Part shown: positions 7,028 to 14,038 of the stretch, one piece after another | How positions within the stretch are numbered: position 1 is the first letter of the stretch | How the letters are laid out: each line of letters opens with the position of its first letter | Origin: a virus | IMG/VR virus record: IMGVR_UViG_3300042673_000621 | Span: 1-20,180 of that record | Strand: one strand, 5' to 3' | Length of the DNA: 20,180 nucleotides | The notes under the pieces: model-generated | Databases searched by the model: none | Told to the model about the DNA's origin: nothing | Seen by the model: only the letters and a program-made list of their open reading frames with translations | Position numbers and translations under genes: made by a program

Positions 7028-7362
7028 TGGAAACCATTGATCCGTTGATTAGTACACTGCATTTATTACAATCTGCAGCAAATAATCAAGAGTGTGCATC
7101 TAAACAAAGTTGGGATGTCCTTAGTAAAGAATGCAATACACAAGGTGGTGGGCATATTGATAAAGAAAGCTTTGAAGCAAGATGGGAAGAAGATTCACAG
7201 CTTGCAGTTCCAACTTTACCAGAATTAGTTGCTAGTTATGACGACTTTGGCATAACAATTAAAACAGATACTGCAATTCAAGAACCGATCCCTCAGCAAA
7301 CTGACACTGAGAGTAAATGGTCTAAAAAAGCTAGAATTGGTACTAGAAAACATAAAGATTAG
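7027..7362 (+). CDS. Hypothetical protein, 111 aa
   Basis: The ATG shares one base with the previous stop (TAATG), so it is coupled to the 330-aa gene. The acidic 111-residue protein has a basic C-terminus (SKKARIGTRKHKD). It contains a Cys pair in ECASKQSWDVLSKEC (about residues 23-37) and an FEARWEEDSQL segment. No family was recognised. It is the last gene before a perfect sigma70-type promoter. Confidence 0.55.
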   Translation: METIDPLISTLHLLQSAANNQECASKQSWDVLSKECNTQGGGHIDKESFEARWEEDSQLAVPTLPELVASYDDFGITIKTDTAIQEPIPQQTDTESKWSKKARIGTRKHKD

Positions 7363-7391
7363 TTGACATTTATAACATAATGTATTATAAT
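7363..7391 (+). promoter_or_regulatory. Perfect sigma70-type promoter for the exonuclease gene
   Basis: TTGACA (7363-7368), 17-nt spacer, TATAAT (7386-7391). The expected RNA start, about 7 nt after the -10 box, coincides with the ATG at 7398, so the message would be leaderless. It starts right after the upstream stop codon and indicates early, host-polymerase transcription. Confidence 0.75.
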
Positions 7392-7397
7392 TATGTT

Positions 7398-8117
7398 ATG
7401 AAACTACTAATAGAAAAATACCAATATACACCAATAAACAGACAATCCGTTGAGGGCAAGAGATTATATTCTTGCCCCGATGGTTCAAAAGTTCCCTCAG
7501 TAACAACAATCCTTTCAGCAACTAAACCCGAAGAAGATAAAGCTGCACTACAAGCATGGCGTAAAGCTGTTGGCTATGAAAAAGCACAACAAATTACAAC
7601 TGAAGCTGCTAGTCGTGGCACTCGTATGCATAAATTTTTGGAAGATTTTGTTGAACAAGGTTATATAAACGAAGCAGGATCTAATCCATACAGTCAGCAA
7701 AGTCATAAGATGGCTCAACACATTATAGATCATGGATTAAAACATGTCAACGAAGTATGGGGTAATGAAGTTGCATTGTATTATCCCGGGTTATATGCTG
7801 GCACTACAGACGCTGTAGGTTTACATTTAGGCGAACCTGCTATTATTGATTATAAACAATCTAACAAACCTAAAAAACGCGAATACATAGAAGACTATTA
7901 TCTCCAACTAGCTGCATACGCCATTGCACATAATCATATACACAACACTTCTATACAAAAAGGCGTTGTGCTTATGTGTGTTAAACCACCTGAACTTTCA
8001 CCATGGGTATGGGGTGAACCACAATATCAAGAGTTCATATTAGAAGGTAGTGAATTTAACAAATATGTTAATAAATGGTGGGATCGGGTGGATGCATATT
8101 ACAGTATGAACGGATAA
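7398..8117 (+). CDS. PD-(D/E)XK exonuclease, MGME1/RecB-like, 239 aa
   Basis: A predicted single-strand-type DNA exonuclease. After VPSVTTILSATKP (32-44), a hallmark of the phage/MGME1-like group, comes SRGTRMHKFLEDF (72-84). The nuclease core follows: Asp138 in AGTTDAVG and Asp151-Tyr-Lys153 in AIIDYKQSNKPK, then a YYLQLAAYA helix whose Gln is usual in RecB-type nucleases. It probably acts in phage DNA recombination/repair or host DNA degradation. An in-frame ATG at 7380 lies inside the promoter spacer and cannot be on the message from that promoter, so ATG 7398 is chosen. There is no ribosome binding site. A perfect antisense promoter lies inside the gene. Confidence 0.85.
   Translation: MKLLIEKYQYTPINRQSVEGKRLYSCPDGSKVPSVTTILSATKPEEDKAALQAWRKAVGYEKAQQITTEAASRGTRMHKFLEDFVEQGYINEAGSNPYSQQSHKMAQHIIDHGLKHVNEVWGNEVALYYPGLYAGTTDAVGLHLGEPAIIDYKQSNKPKKREYIEDYYLQLAAYAIAHNHIHNTSIQKGVVLMCVKPPELSPWVWGEPQYQEFILEGSEFNKYVNKWWDRVDAYYSMNG
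7722..7750 (-). promoter_or_regulatory. Perfect sigma70-type promoter, antisense within exonuclease gene
   Basis: On the minus strand: TTGACA (7750-7745), 17-nt spacer, TATAAT (7727-7722). It would fire leftward and give RNA antisense to the 5' part of the exonuclease message. No minus-strand gene follows it. Confidence 0.4.
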
Positions 8118-8120
8118 ATA
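8114..8120 (+). promoter_or_regulatory. T4-type late promoter motif ATAAATA
   Basis: Exact heptamer overlapping the end of the exonuclease gene and 18 nt before the ATG at 8139. Confidence 0.55.
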
Positions 8121-8138
8121 CAACAAACGGAGATTATT

Positions 8139-8552
8139 ATGGCAACAGTTACAAGAGTAAATGGTTCATCAACTACAGTTGGAACCTTATACAATCAAAA
8201 TGCAAATTTATACATTATTCAAGTTAAGAATACAAGTAATGCTAACATTAACTTACAATTAGAAGATAGTACAGATAGCGACAATGGCGGTGCAGACGTT
8301 GCATTAGTTAATGGTACAGTTGAATACATTGTTAAAGAAATTAGTCCATTAGCATGGTTTACACCTGCTGCATCAGCTGGTTACATTTATGTAGTTATGG
8401 ATAAAGCAATTAACAGTGCTGCTGAACTACAAACACGTATTCGTAGAATTGGATTAAAAGCTGATGGTACAACGTCAGTTGGCCCAAATGCAGTTGACAT
8501 TAGTGGAACTACAGTTGTTGATGCAGTTACAGTTACATTTGCATTAGTATAA
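8139..8552 (+). CDS. Putative small virion structural protein, 137 aa
   Basis: 137 residues, rich in Val, Thr, Ala and Asn, Cys-free and predicted mostly beta. It has its own late promoter, a CGGAG ribosome site and a terminator starting 5 nt after the stop, so it forms a single-gene unit like the 164-aa gene at 2761. This layout and composition fit a high-copy capsid decoration or tail structural protein. The family was not recognised, and function is inferred from organisation only. Confidence 0.6.
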   Translation: MATVTRVNGSSTTVGTLYNQNANLYIIQVKNTSNANINLQLEDSTDSDNGGADVALVNGTVEYIVKEISPLAWFTPAASAGYIYVVMDKAINSAAELQTRIRRIGLKADGTTSVGPNAVDISGTTVVDAVTVTFALV

Positions 8553-8557
8553 CAAAC

Positions 8558-8582
8558 AGCCCTAGTAAACTAGGGCTTTTTT
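8558..8582 (+). terminator. Rho-independent terminator
   Basis: AGCCCTAG-TAAA-CTAGGGCT, a perfect 8-bp stem followed by a run of T to 8582. It ends the 8139 unit. Confidence 0.92.
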
Positions 8583-8596
8583 ATGGGTGAAAAGTC

Positions 8597-8603
8597 ATAA
8601 ATA
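8597..8603 (+). promoter_or_regulatory. T4-type late promoter motif ATAAATA
   Basis: Exact heptamer between the terminator and the tail-spike gene, 20 nt before the ATG at 8624. Confidence 0.55.
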
Positions 8604-8623
8604 TAACATAAGAGGATATATTA

Positions 8624-10144
8624 ATGGCAGTGTTCCAAATTTCAAAAATTCAAGTACGTCGAGGATCAAAAGATAGTTTACCGCAGCTTTCATCGGGCGA
8701 GTTAGGCTGGGCAATTGATGAAAGACAACTGTTTATTGGCAACGGATCAGTTAGTGACGGTGCTCCGGCTGTAGGAAACACTAAAGTATTAACCGAACAC
8801 GATTTATCAACAAGTCTAATTCAAACATTACAATATACATACGATTCAGATGCAACTGATGGATCATTACAAGGTAAATTAGCAGAAAATGTTTCATCAA
8901 AAGACTTTGGAACTAAAGGTAACGGTATTACAGATGATACTACTTCATTCCAAACTGCAATCAATACGTTGTTTAACAATACTACAAATCCTGCAACTGG
9001 CAGCGGTGGTGACAACGTTAAAGCGCGGGTAACTCTTTCAATTCCACCTGGGATATATAAAATCTCCGGATCAATTATTGTACCAAGTTATGCAACCATT
9101 ATTGGTGCAGGTATTGATAAAACAATCTTTAACTATGTGCCTGACCCTAGCAGTACTACCCCCGGAACTGCATTTATTACTACTGCAGATGAGGTTACCC
9201 ATGATATCGTAATATCAGATTTAACCATAACTACAACTAGTAATCTTGCATCTACTTTATTAAATTTACATTCTACTAATAGTATATTTACTAACTTAAA
9301 ACTATTTGGTAGTCGCACTTCTACAAATTTAAGTGTTGAGAGCAAAGGTATAAAAATATTAGAAGATTCAGAAAATCTTATATTTGAAAATATAAATATC
9401 AGCAATGTGTGTTTTGCAGTAGATGCAAGACAACGTGTAACAAATTTAAAATTTAACAATGGATACTTTGATTCAATTGGATACGGATTAGTATTAGGTA
9501 ACATTACTACTGGATTCGCTAACGAAAATCAAATTACTAATATTAAATTTATAAACGTTACTGCAAATGCAATCCTTATAACTAAGGGTACTAAAAACTA
9601 TGTTAATAATTGCATTATGACACATGTTGGTAACGATCAAGATGACGTACAGGCTAGATACCCGCAAGTATATTTTGCAAATTTCGGAAATGTATGCACA
9701 AATTTAAAATCAAATCGCGGGTCAACTACTAGTAATACTACTCGATATGTTCCAGAAGTTGCAGGGTTTGGCGAGTATAGCAGTAGCACGTTTACTACAG
9801 AACTAGTTGATAATGTTGCATGGCATGATATTTGCAGACTGCCATTTAATATTTCAAGTTTAGGAACTGGTACTATACCTGTATCATACAAGATTACATA
9901 TTTTTATAAATGCGATTCTTATGTTAGATCCGGAGTTATATCATTTGCTGCTGATACTACACATCTTGTTAATTCTGAAATTAGTATATCTGACGACTTT
10001 ACTGTCTCAGGAAACGATGATAATGCATTGTTGCTAGACTTTTTAGCAAGTATAAATTATCAATCAATAACTATTTCAGCACGTAATATGGCGGCAACGT
10101 CAACATTACGTCAACTAACATATTCGTACGTTGCATCATTCTAA
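8624..10144 (+). CDS. Tail spike/fibre with pectate-lyase-type beta-helix, 506 aa
   Basis: The N-terminal module (about residues 6-45) carries IQVRRGSKDSLPQLSSGELG and LFIGNG, the short repeat common at the head of phage tail fibres (Mtd/hyaluronidase-type N-terminus). Around residues 90-165 comes DFGTKGNGITDDTTSFQTAI, then IPPGIYKISGSIIVPS and a GAGIDKT turn. That is the start of a Pectate_lyase_3 right-handed beta-helix. The repetitive strands that follow (ISDLTI, FENINISNV, LKFNNGYFDSIGYG) continue it. A beta-sandwich-like C-terminus probably makes receptor contact. Such spikes bind or cleave surface polysaccharide; catalytic residues cannot be assigned. The unit has its own late promoter and terminator. 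It shares its N-terminal module with the gene at 19717. Confidence 0.85.
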   Translation: MAVFQISKIQVRRGSKDSLPQLSSGELGWAIDERQLFIGNGSVSDGAPAVGNTKVLTEHDLSTSLIQTLQYTYDSDATDGSLQGKLAENVSSKDFGTKGNGITDDTTSFQTAINTLFNNTTNPATGSGGDNVKARVTLSIPPGIYKISGSIIVPSYATIIGAGIDKTIFNYVPDPSSTTPGTAFITTADEVTHDIVISDLTITTTSNLASTLLNLHSTNSIFTNLKLFGSRTSTNLSVESKGIKILEDSENLIFENINISNVCFAVDARQRVTNLKFNNGYFDSIGYGLVLGNITTGFANENQITNIKFINVTANAILITKGTKNYVNNCIMTHVGNDQDDVQARYPQVYFANFGNVCTNLKSNRGSTTSNTTRYVPEVAGFGEYSSSTFTTELVDNVAWHDICRLPFNISSLGTGTIPVSYKITYFYKCDSYVRSGVISFAADTTHLVNSEISISDDFTVSGNDDNALLLDFLASINYQSITISARNMAATSTLRQLTYSYVASF

Positions 10145-10152
10145 CCATAACT

Positions 10153-10216
10153 GTAGACTTATCAGGAAAAAGAACGTATAATTACGTTAAATGATAAGAG
10201 ATAAGTCTACTTTTTT
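10153..10216 (+). terminator. Large nested terminator hairpin
   Basis: GTAGACTTATC (10153-10163) pairs perfectly with GATAAGTCTAC (10200-10210), followed by TTTTTT (10211-10216). The 36-nt interior holds a second perfect hairpin, AACGTA-TAAT-TACGTT (10173-10188). It closes the tail-spike unit. The rest of the gap to 10289 is AT-rich and shows nothing I can name. Confidence 0.75.
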
Positions 10217-10289
10217 ACACCTTATATCTCATTGTTTTATATAGTATTTCTTTTCAATCTAATTCTATTTTTAGAGAATAGTCTGCCAA

Positions 10290-10296
10290 ATAAATA
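10290..10296 (+). promoter_or_regulatory. T4-type late promoter motif ATAAATA
   Basis: Exact heptamer 25 nt upstream of the nrdA ATG. Late-type expression of nrdA would be unusual for a nucleotide-synthesis gene, so an unseen early promoter may also exist. Confidence 0.45.
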
Positions 10297-10321
10297 CTAA
10301 CCTAACCAGAAGTGAAATTAT

Positions 10322-12637
10322 ATGAATAAAATAACAGTAACAAAAAGAAATGGCACTCAAGTAGAGCTTACGATTGATAAATGGCAGGCACAAATTGCAA
10401 AGATTTGTAGCGGAATTGCCGATGTAAGTCAGTCTATGATTGAAATTAAAAGTCAGCCACAATTTTACGATAATATTACTACATCCGAAATTGACGAAAT
10501 TACACTACGGGCAATCGTTAACTTAATTGATGTTGATGCTAACCCAGATGTAGGTCATACTAATTACCAATACGTTGCAGGCAAACAACGGTTGTCTATG
10601 CTACGTAAAGATGTATACGGACAATACGAGCCGCCACATCTATATACAATTGTTCAAAAGAACATTGAAGTTGGTCTATACACTCCAGAATTACTAGAAT
10701 GGTATACTGTAGACGAATGGACCAAAATGAATGACATGCTTGATCATTCAAAAGACGAAACTTATTCATTTGCTGCTATTGAGCAGTTAATTGAAAAATA
10801 CTTAGTACGTAATCGTTCTACTAAAGACATTTACGAAACACCACAGATTAGATATATAATTGCAGCTGCAACTGTGTTCCATAGGGAAGAACCAACTGCA
10901 GCTAGAATGAAATTTATAAAGGAATATTACAATGCGGCGTCTGATGGTTTATTTACTCTTGCTACTCCTGTTCTTGCTGGGCTCGGAACTCCAACTAAAC
11001 AATTTAGCAGCTGTGTTCTCATACGCAGTGATGACGATTTGGATTCTATATTTGCTAGTGGCGAGATGATGGCAAAATATGCTAGCAAACGCGCTGGCAT
11101 AGGTTTAGAAATTGGACGTGTACGCGCATTAGGAAGTCCTATACGCGGTGGTGAAATTATGCACACAGGTATGATTCCATTTTTAAAGAAATGGTTTGGT
11201 GACTTACGTTGCTGTTCACAAGGTGGAATTAGAAATGCTAGTGCTACTGTGACATATCCAATTTGGCATTATCAGTTTGATGACTTAATTGTACTTAAGA
11301 ACAATCAAGGCACAGACGAAACACGGGTACGCCATTTAGACTACAGTGTAGTATTAAGTGCATTCTTTTGGCGTAGATTTAAAAACAAAGAAAACATAAC
11401 ATTTTTTGATCCTAATGAAGTTCCAGACTTATACGAAGCGTTTTACACTGATACAGCTCTCTTTGAAAAACTGTACCTACAGTATGAAAAAAATACAGGA
11501 GTTCGGAAGAAGACCATGTCTGCGGAAGAAGTATTCAAAGGAGGACTCCTAAAAGAACGAACTGACACCGGGCGCATCTACTTAGTCTTTATAGATAACG
11601 TAATTAAGCAAGGACCGTTTGATCCATTATGGCATACAATTTATCAAAGTAATTTATGTCAAGAGATTTTACTTCCGACCAAAGCATTTAAGCGTTTAGA
11701 TGATCCAGCTGGCCGAATTGCATTATGTACACTAGGTAGTATCAATTGGGGAGCTTTCCGTAACCCAGAAGATATGCGTAGAGCTTGCCGTATCTTACAT
11801 CGTAGTTTAAACAACATACTAGACTACCAAGATTTCTTATCTGTACACAGTAGTGAAAGTAATCAAGAAATACGTCCATTAGGTATCGGTGTTACTAACT
11901 TAGCATACTGGCATGCAAAACGCAACTTTAAATACGGCGATGCAGATGCATTAACTGAAGTTAAAAGTTGGATAGAACATCAAACATTCTTCCTAACAGA
12001 AATGTCAGTTGAATTAGCTAAAGAACGTGGTGCATGTAGAGACAGTGCTAAAACACGGTACGGACAGGGTATTTTTCCGTGGGAATTACGTGCAGACGGA
12101 GTTAATGAATTAACTGACTTTACTCCAGAACTTGATTGGGAACCATTGCGTGCTGATATGAAAGAGTACGGTGTACGTAATGCTACAGTAGGTGCTATTG
12201 CTCCAGTTGAAAGTTCTAGTGTAGTGATTAACTCAACTAACGGCATTGCAATGCCAATGCATTTAATACAAACTAAAGAATCTAAATCAGGTTCACTTAC
12301 ACAAGTAGTTCCGGAATATCATAAGTTGAAAAACAAATATCAGCTTATGTGGGATCAAACTGATTGCGTAGGTTATTTAAAAACTGCTGCAGTATTAGCT
12401 GCATACATTGATCAATCTATTAGTACTGATACTTTTTACAACCCTGCACACTTTGAAGGTAGAAAAGTACCAACTACACTAATTGCTAAGAACTTAATGT
12501 TAGGACTTAAATGGGGGATCAAAACCTTTTATTACAGCCTAGTGAATAAACAAGGTAGTAAAGAAGAAGCCGAAGTTGATTTACCTAGTGCAATTATTGA
12601 AGACGATGAAGAATCCTGCGAGGCCTGTAAGCTATGA
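10322..12637 (+). CDS. nrdA: Ribonucleoside-diphosphate reductase class Ia, alpha subunit
   Basis: 771 residues, a normal length for class Ia NrdA, which reduces ribonucleoside diphosphates to deoxyribonucleotides using a radical passed from NrdB. The N-terminal 95 residues form an ATP-cone (ITVTKRNGTQVEL). The redox pair is Cys231 (QFSSCVL) and Cys469 (ALCTLGSINWG). The radical-site segment is NLCQEILLPT, with Asn444, Cys446 and Glu448. The adjacent tyrosines of the radical path are in KTFYYS. The C-terminal CEAC (Cys766, Cys769) is the swinging thiol pair reduced by glutaredoxin or thioredoxin, and a glutaredoxin is encoded at 15406. nrdB follows after four intervening genes. All key residues are present, so the enzyme should be active. 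Confidence 0.97.
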   Translation: MNKITVTKRNGTQVELTIDKWQAQIAKICSGIADVSQSMIEIKSQPQFYDNITTSEIDEITLRAIVNLIDVDANPDVGHTNYQYVAGKQRLSMLRKDVYGQYEPPHLYTIVQKNIEVGLYTPELLEWYTVDEWTKMNDMLDHSKDETYSFAAIEQLIEKYLVRNRSTKDIYETPQIRYIIAAATVFHREEPTAARMKFIKEYYNAASDGLFTLATPVLAGLGTPTKQFSSCVLIRSDDDLDSIFASGEMMAKYASKRAGIGLEIGRVRALGSPIRGGEIMHTGMIPFLKKWFGDLRCCSQGGIRNASATVTYPIWHYQFDDLIVLKNNQGTDETRVRHLDYSVVLSAFFWRRFKNKENITFFDPNEVPDLYEAFYTDTALFEKLYLQYEKNTGVRKKTMSAEEVFKGGLLKERTDTGRIYLVFIDNVIKQGPFDPLWHTIYQSNLCQEILLPTKAFKRLDDPAGRIALCTLGSINWGAFRNPEDMRRACRILHRSLNNILDYQDFLSVHSSESNQEIRPLGIGVTNLAYWHAKRNFKYGDADALTEVKSWIEHQTFFLTEMSVELAKERGACRDSAKTRYGQGIFPWELRADGVNELTDFTPELDWEPLRADMKEYGVRNATVGAIAPVESSSVVINSTNGIAMPMHLIQTKESKSGSLTQVVPEYHKLKNKYQLMWDQTDCVGYLKTAAVLAAYIDQSISTDTFYNPAHFEGRKVPTTLIAKNLMLGLKWGIKTFYYSLVNKQGSKEEAEVDLPSAIIEDDEESCEACKL

Positions 12638-13185
12638 GCTATAGTTTTATTAAGCAATTCATAACTGAAGGTAAACCTGCATCATTAAAAATAGATCCTC
12701 TACCATACGGAATGGATGATTTAAACCCTGCTATATCAAAAGCAACATTAGATTATCATTATGAACATCTTGCTAAAACATACGCAAAGCGTTATAATGC
12801 AGGTGAAGGTGATCCTGTGTTTAATGAAGCAGGTGTATTTTTACACAATATCTTATTCCAACAATATCAAGAGTCAACTGGCAATTTAAACAAGCCAGTT
12901 GGCAAAGTTTTAGATTTAATTGAAACACATTATAAAACTTTTGATAAGTTTAAAGAAGAGTTTTTAAAAGTAGCAATGGGCATACAAGGCAGTGGTTGGG
13001 TTTATCTTGCTAAAGATGGCAAGATCAAAACAATAACTAATCATGCTATTAAAAAAGACATTGTATTGTTAGTTGATTGGTGGGAACATTCTTACTCTCT
13101 CGATTATCAATGGGATAAAAAACGTTATCTTGAAAACCAGTGGAAGATTATAAATTGGAAACATATCAATGAATCTATGATGTAA
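12634..13185 (+). CDS. sod: Compact Fe/Mn superoxide dismutase with N-terminal extension
   Basis: 183 residues. The SOD core starts near residue 18 (LKIDPLPYGMDDLNPAISKAT). All four metal ligands of the Fe/Mn family are visible: His42 (DYHYEH), His71 (GVFLHN), Asp147 and His151 (DWWEHSYSLDY). GSGWVYL (118-124) is also typical. The segment between the first two ligands is about 18 residues shorter than in E. coli enzymes. The residue that normally positions the metal-bound water, Gln in E. coli, appears to be His136, so metal preference is not assigned. An extra N-terminus, MSYSFIKQFITE then Gly, precedes the core and resembles a capsid-targeting sequence. The ATG overlaps the nrdA stop (ATGA). 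It would convert superoxide to peroxide and oxygen. Confidence 0.9.
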   Translation: MSYSFIKQFITEGKPASLKIDPLPYGMDDLNPAISKATLDYHYEHLAKTYAKRYNAGEGDPVFNEAGVFLHNILFQQYQESTGNLNKPVGKVLDLIETHYKTFDKFKEEFLKVAMGIQGSGWVYLAKDGKIKTITNHAIKKDIVLLVDWWEHSYSLDYQWDKKRYLENQWKIINWKHINESMM

Positions 13186-13197
13186 AGGAGCACACGC

Positions 13198-13677
13198 ATG
13201 GCTGAAACTAAAATACATAGAAAAATTTTTATTAAGAATTACGGACCTATTCCGGAAGGATACGATATCCATCATATTGATGGTAATCATAGCAACAACA
13301 CTCCTACAAACTTAAAAGCAGTATCATTACAAGAGCACTTTGATATACACTATTCACAAGGGGATTTTGCCGCTGCAAATAGGATAGCACAACGTCTTGG
13401 ATTAACAAAAGAAGAAAGAAGTAAATTGTGTGCTCTTGCTGCTATTAAGGCAAACAAGGACGGCAAATGCGGGTTTGGTCTAGGACACGCTTCTATCGCT
13501 GGAAGTATTGGCGGTAAAAAAGGTGGACAATCTGCTAAGGAAAACAAAACAGGCATATTTGCGCTAACTCCTGAACAGAATAAACAAAGACATCTGAATA
13601 GCGTAATATCAAAATTAATTAAAAACGGCAAGGCAAGTGCGTGGCCAAGAAAGGAACACGTAAACAAAAAGTTATGA
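13198..13677 (+). CDS. HNH homing endonuclease, free-standing, 159 aa
   Basis: HNH core at about residues 18-52: PEGYDIHHIDGNHSNNTPTNL, then QEHFDIHY. This gives the His-His, Asn and His metal and catalytic positions. The C-terminal half carries a Gly/Lys-rich GSIGGKKGGQSAKENKTG segment like the NUMOD-type DNA-binding motifs of phage endonucleases. Free-standing HNH genes of this kind cut a cognate site in related phage genomes and spread by repair. It sits between sod and nrdB, a region that also hosts endonuclease genes in T4-like phages. A good AAGGAG ribosome site lies before the ATG. No intron boundary is evident. Confidence 0.88.
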   Translation: MAETKIHRKIFIKNYGPIPEGYDIHHIDGNHSNNTPTNLKAVSLQEHFDIHYSQGDFAAANRIAQRLGLTKEERSKLCALAAIKANKDGKCGFGLGHASIAGSIGGKKGGQSAKENKTGIFALTPEQNKQRHLNSVISKLIKNGKASAWPRKEHVNKKL

Positions 13678-13847
13678 AACAAGTACTAGAAAAGTTACAT
13701 GCAATAGACAACGGAGGCCTTCTATATTATAAGTGGAAGGCAACTTCTTTAACTAATGCTATATTAAACAAAGTAAAAGAAATCAAACTATCAATAACAA
13801 TATATTGTTTAGTGTTTTTAGCATATTTAGGTATAATTAAAAAATGA
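13674..13847 (+). CDS. Small membrane protein, 57 aa
   Basis: The start at 13674 is chosen for the ATGA overlap with the HNH stop; an in-frame GTG at 13641 would add 11 basic residues. The protein begins MKQVLEKLHAIDNGG and ends with one predicted transmembrane helix (about residues 38-54, LSITIYCLVFLAYLGII) followed by two Lys. Function unknown. Its stop overlaps the next ATG. Confidence 0.5.
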   Translation: MKQVLEKLHAIDNGGLLYYKWKATSLTNAILNKVKEIKLSITIYCLVFLAYLGIIKK

Positions 13848-14038
13848 AAGATAAAAAATTAGTAATATCAATGCGACATAATTTAAAGGTTGAATTACCA
13901 CTTAAGCACGATGTTAACACTAACGAATGGGTAATGCGTCTTCCAGAAGAAACATTAACTGACATAACACAATATCTTGAAAGTGCGTGGTATGCACTAG
14001 ACGAAAAAAGCACAATAAGGATTAAAGACGATGAGTGA
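13844..14038 (+). CDS. Small hypothetical protein, 64 aa
   Basis: Coupled by ATGA to the small membrane protein, and overlapping nrdB by 8 nt. The 64 residues include a beta-like start (KLVISMRHNLKVELPLK) and a helix (LTDITQYLESAWYALDE). No family was recognised. Its place inside the nrd run suggests co-expression with nrdB, not a proven link to it. Confidence 0.55.
   Translation: MKDKKLVISMRHNLKVELPLKHDVNTNEWVMRLPEETLTDITQYLESAWYALDEKSTIRIKDDE

Noticed and set aside
13198-13677. HNH gene as part of a group I intron interrupting nrdA or nrdB.
   Set aside because: Both nrd genes are full length and the flanks are intact neighbouring genes, so the endonuclease is free-standing.
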